In this document: positions 27,321 to 30,229 of the stretch, one piece after another
Position numbering within the stretch: the stretch's first letter is position 1
How the letters are laid out: each line of letters begins with the position of its first letter
From: Chara braunii
Taxonomy: Eukaryota > Streptophyta > Charophyceae > Charales > Characeae
Assembly: GCA_003427395.1 (NCBI GenBank)
Contig: BFEA01000061.1
Span: 2,983,487-3,013,715 of the forward strand
Direction: 5' to 3'
Length of the DNA stretch: 30,229 nt
The notes under the pieces: generated by a model
What the model saw: only the letters and a program-made list of their open reading frames with translations
Told to the model about the DNA's origin: nothing
Database searches by the model: none
Made by a program: the position numbers and the translations under genes

Positions 27321-28983
27321 ATGAAGCTCAACTTTAAAAGGGCGAAAGACCCAGAATCGTTCCTCTTTTGCCAAGGAGTGATGAGGCATTCCCTGATTCG
27401 TCGCTTAGGTATAGGTCCATACACACGCCTGGGGACAAGTCGGGATTCACAAGGGATTGGAATGGGAATCTGTGATAAGAGACAAAAGGGTACTCAGAGT
27501 CAGGAGGGGGGGTCAGTGCAGAGGATAGCATAGGCCAGCAAAACAACGACAAAACAGGATTCGAAACAGGAAGGTGAAAAGTTACAAAGCATTTCAGTGG
27601 ATAATAATAAGAATATGATGCAGCCTTTTGTCCATGGTTTTTCGCAGCCTCATCAAAGAACCCAGAAAGGGGTACCCTCAGATACAAGTATCATGCAGAT
27701 TGGAGATAACGAATCATCACAGAATCAGCAAAGCTTGATTGAGATCTCCCCCTCCATTCAGAAGCCTCAGGGTCCTCAAATCTCGCAAAATTTCATAATG
27801 GAGGAAATAAGTGGAAAAATCATCTCCGATACTCAAGGAAACACGATTATGGAGGAGGAAATATTGACAGAAGAAGAACGAAGGAACATGCTAAAGTCAA
27901 TGAAAATTCAGGATATCTCTCAATCTGATGCGGTCCCTTCTTTGTCGGTCCCTTCCTCTTCCAACATGGTTGGACCATCCCCTTCTCAAAAGACGGTCGA
28001 AACCACGCAGCCCACATGGGCACAGAGAGTGAGGGAAACAATGAGTAACAAGACTCTGAACATCATCAGAGCATCCATCGACCCATCTGCCTCACAAGGA
28101 GATGTACTCAGAATCCCAATGAGGAATTTTTCCTCTGTCAGAGCGTACTTTTTATCCTTATTCCTCCAGGCATCGGAGCAAGTTGTTACCGATCAAGGGG
28201 GGAGAAAAACCTTGATGAAGGCATACCCAACAGACAAACTGGATAAACGAGATGAGGTGTACACCAAACATGCGAGCAACTGGATTTTTTACGATAATAG
28301 TGCGGTAAGGTTCGTGAATGATAAGACAAGGTGGATATGTAAGAGATTAGAATCAATAAAAGATGGACCGGAAACTATTTTTGAATTTTTTTTAATCCAG
28401 CCAGTTTCACCAAAAGTCTTCACAGTCATCAGTCTATTTGAAAAAGATAAACAATAAATGGATACTTGGAAGAAGCTGAGATGGGAGGGGTCTGATGTCC
28501 GAATTTACCCCTAGCTGCCGAAAAAAATGGGACCGGAGGAGAAAAGAGATCAATTAATGAGGGACTTCTATTGGGTGGAACTGAGGCACATCCCAATAGA
28601 AGTCAAAGCAGCGTTCATCCATGATTTTGGGCAGCAATATAAGATTGTGGACTTCATTGATCCATTGCCCACACATGTTGCCAAACAAGATGACTACTTG
28701 ATGATGGCCCTTGATCTTCCAAAGGATCAACTCTTTTCTCTAGATGACATCATCTCCTTCAGAATGGGTGAAAAAGTCACATTCATACGGACCACAAATT
28801 TCGGCCATGGTGCTTTAAATGCAAGGCATATGGTCATCTCAGTGTGGAATATGCATGTCCCCTACATCCGCAACATGCTTCCCCCCCAGAGCAAAAACTC
28901 AAAAAAGACCTACAGAGACCTCATAGGTGGGTTCCTTTAGCTCATGGGTATGAAGGGTGGGTGTATAGTGATGAACTAAATTA
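27321..28983 (+). pseudogene. LINE ORF1 (RNA-binding protein), interrupted by stops and a frameshift
   Basis: One frame runs from ATG 27321 to about 28798, broken only by TAG 27531-27533, TAA 28455-28457 and TAG 28512-28514. The sequence has a Gln/Ser-rich N-terminus, an acidic helix (MEEEILTEEERRNMLKSMKI), a PTWAQRVRE motif typical of plant L1-type ORF1 proteins, and a DUF4283-like RNA-binding region ending VELRHIPIEV..KVTFIRT. Near 28795-28802 the frame changes by one base and a zinc-knuckle-like pattern appears at 28811-28858 (CFKCKAYGHLSVEYAC: C-x2-C-x4-H-x6-C; the last gap is usually 4), ending at TAA 28981-28983. ORF1 normally coats the element RNA. The copy appears dead. Alternatively ATG 27612 could be the start. 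Confidence 0.75.
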
Positions 28984-30120
28984 ATCAGGACAACCAATAG
29001 GATGGTTTTGGGAGGGGAGGAGTGATGCGAGAAAACCCCCTCGGCCTCTTGCAGATTGGACTCCTTCTCAGATTCCCCCACCTCATCACCACCAACAACA
29101 GCGAAGGGGAGGGGGTGGGGGCAGAGAAGGATATCAACAACCACACTATTCTCGGGATTGTTTTTCTTCACAACAGAAAAAAGTGCATGAGAAGTCTCTG
29201 ATACATTCGAAACAGGAAAAGTGCAAGAACTGCCAACTAAGACTCACACTGAACAGGAAGCTGATCGGAATAAGAATCAAGTTGCAATCAACTCACAACA
29301 ACTCTCAGAATAGAGAAGTGAAGGTTCAAAGACCATCGGCCCTAATCCTATCAGTTATCTGTCGAGAATAAATCGGTCCTAAGGATCGGAATGGAGGGTT
29401 GTTACGAAGAAAAGACAAAATGAGATAAAAGGAAACACAGAACTTCATTCTTCGTTGAAAGACAAAAGGAAAAATAGGCATTTAGAGCAACCACTACTAC
29501 CTGCAGAAGAAACACTACTATCTGCAGAAGAAAATGTGTCCCAGCCTATGGACATTGACCCTTTAAAAATGGCAATGACTGCTGATCCCATGGAAGTAGA
29601 GACTACTCACACTGAAATCCCTGAATTATCTCCTACAATCAGTAGCAGCAAGGAAGGGAGGGGGAACCTGCACTCTGAACTTACCAAATTGGGAGAATGG
29701 TTGATAATGAACCTGCAAAAAGAGTTCCCAGATGGGAATAATGAAGATTGGCTGCGAATTCAAAACCATCTGATGCTTGTGCTCGTAAATAGTGAAAGCC
29801 TAAAGCTGGCTCTCCAGTCCGGTCTTCCCCAAGGTTCAAATTGGACCAGCACGTGCCATAGGCTACTCAGTAACAGACAAGTTTTTTCCTCAACTTATGA
29901 ACAACGGCATTCCACAGATTTCGTCAACACACGAGACACGACAGACAGATGTTGCGGTAAGCCCGAACAAACCAAAACCGAGTGGCCTGAGAAAACTCAA
30001 TGCTCTAGCAAGGAAACATAAATTTCAGACAGTAGAGACAAAAAAAAAAGTGGGTGAAAAGTCTAATTTCGATAAAACATCAGAATGCAAATCACTCAGT
30101 TTCTCGTGTGTCACTTCGTA
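28984..30120 (+). pseudogene. LINE ORF1 C-terminal region, frameshifted
   Basis: Continuation of ORF1 in shifting frames. 28984-29454 shows Pro/His/Gln/Gly-rich sequence (PPPHHHQQQ type) without a stable frame. From 29455 a 189-codon frame carries an acidic region (SQPMDIDPLKMAMTADPMEV) and a helical segment (LTKLGEWLIMNLQKEFPDG). Between about 29820 and 29900 the frame changes once more to the frame ending at TAA 30119-30121, whose KPSGLRKLNALARKHK is basic and resembles the end of an ORF1. The assignment rests on position and composition more than on a diagnostic motif. Confidence 0.5.
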
Positions 30121-30197
30121 ACAGGTTCTCATACCTAGCCCTTACCCCTTGCAAATCCAGATCCAAATTCAAACCATATAACCAGACCAAGGGCAGG

Positions 30198-30229
30198 ATG
30201 AAATTCTCAAGAAATAATGGGGGGGGGGG
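30198..30229 (+). CDS. Probable start of LINE ORF2 (partial, cut by the window end)
   Basis: ATG AAA TTC TCA at 30198 follows the ORF1 tail by about 77 bases; L1-type ORF2 endonuclease domains often start Met-Lys-hydrophobic-hydrophobic-Ser. Only about ten codons are present and the window ends in 11 G, so this rests on position only. Confidence 0.25.
   Translation, partial: MKFSRNNGGG

Noticed and set aside
30219-30229. Terminal run of 11 G as a biological feature
   Set aside because: Sits at the window edge and may be a sequencing or assembly end effect.

Overview
The window looks like nuclear DNA of a green-lineage eukaryote, very rich in decayed transposable elements and tandem repeats, with few or no convincing intact genes. 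Evidence for eukaryote: an L1-type LINE ORF1, a chromodomain-bearing Ty3/gypsy pol, an LTR followed by an initiator-Met-type primer-binding site, long poly(A)/poly(T) tails, telomere-like TTTAGGG runs, and a piece of mitochondrial atp9 with the 3' end of a group II intron. A streptophyte alga such as Chara would fit the style of the elements, but that is inference and not proven here.

Layout. 0-1 kb: degraded 3' end of a LINE ORF2. 1-4.3 kb: gene-poor DNA with simple repeats. 4.35-4.52 kb: inserted mitochondrial fragment (group II intron domains V and VI joined to the last atp9 exon). 5.5-6.95 kb: array of about 510-bp tandem units. 6.96-7.88 kb: an LTR with its primer-binding site, split by a 583-bp poly(A) retroposon that left a 16-bp target-site duplication. 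8-8.2 kb: two 100-bp tandem units. 9.0-14.7 kb: minus-strand hypothetical coding segments; two, perhaps three, share a small repeated module, and a 14-bp minisatellite lies between them. 15.2-17.6 kb: a second tandem duplication, palindromes, a long pyrimidine tract, a three-copy GACCCCATGGGG repeat and a telomere-like run. 17.76-24.01 kb: plus-strand Ty3/gypsy element in the order gag (zinc knuckle), protease, reverse transcriptase, RNase H, integrase, chromodomain, broken by about nine frame changes and ten or more stops and with damaged active-site motifs. 25.07-25.41 kb: a second copy of the LTR in the same orientation. 25.5-27.3 kb: non-coding DNA with short duplications and a purine tract. 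27.3 kb to the end: 5' part of a plus-strand LINE (ORF1 with stops and frameshifts, probable ORF2 start at the very end).

The genes do not form a host pathway. The gag-pol region and the two flanking LTR copies may be one old nested element of about 18 kb; if so, the minus-strand segments at 9-14.7 kb sit inside it. The most distinctive items are the mitochondrial intron/exon insertion, the nested insertion with readable duplication, and the unrecognised minus-strand module family.
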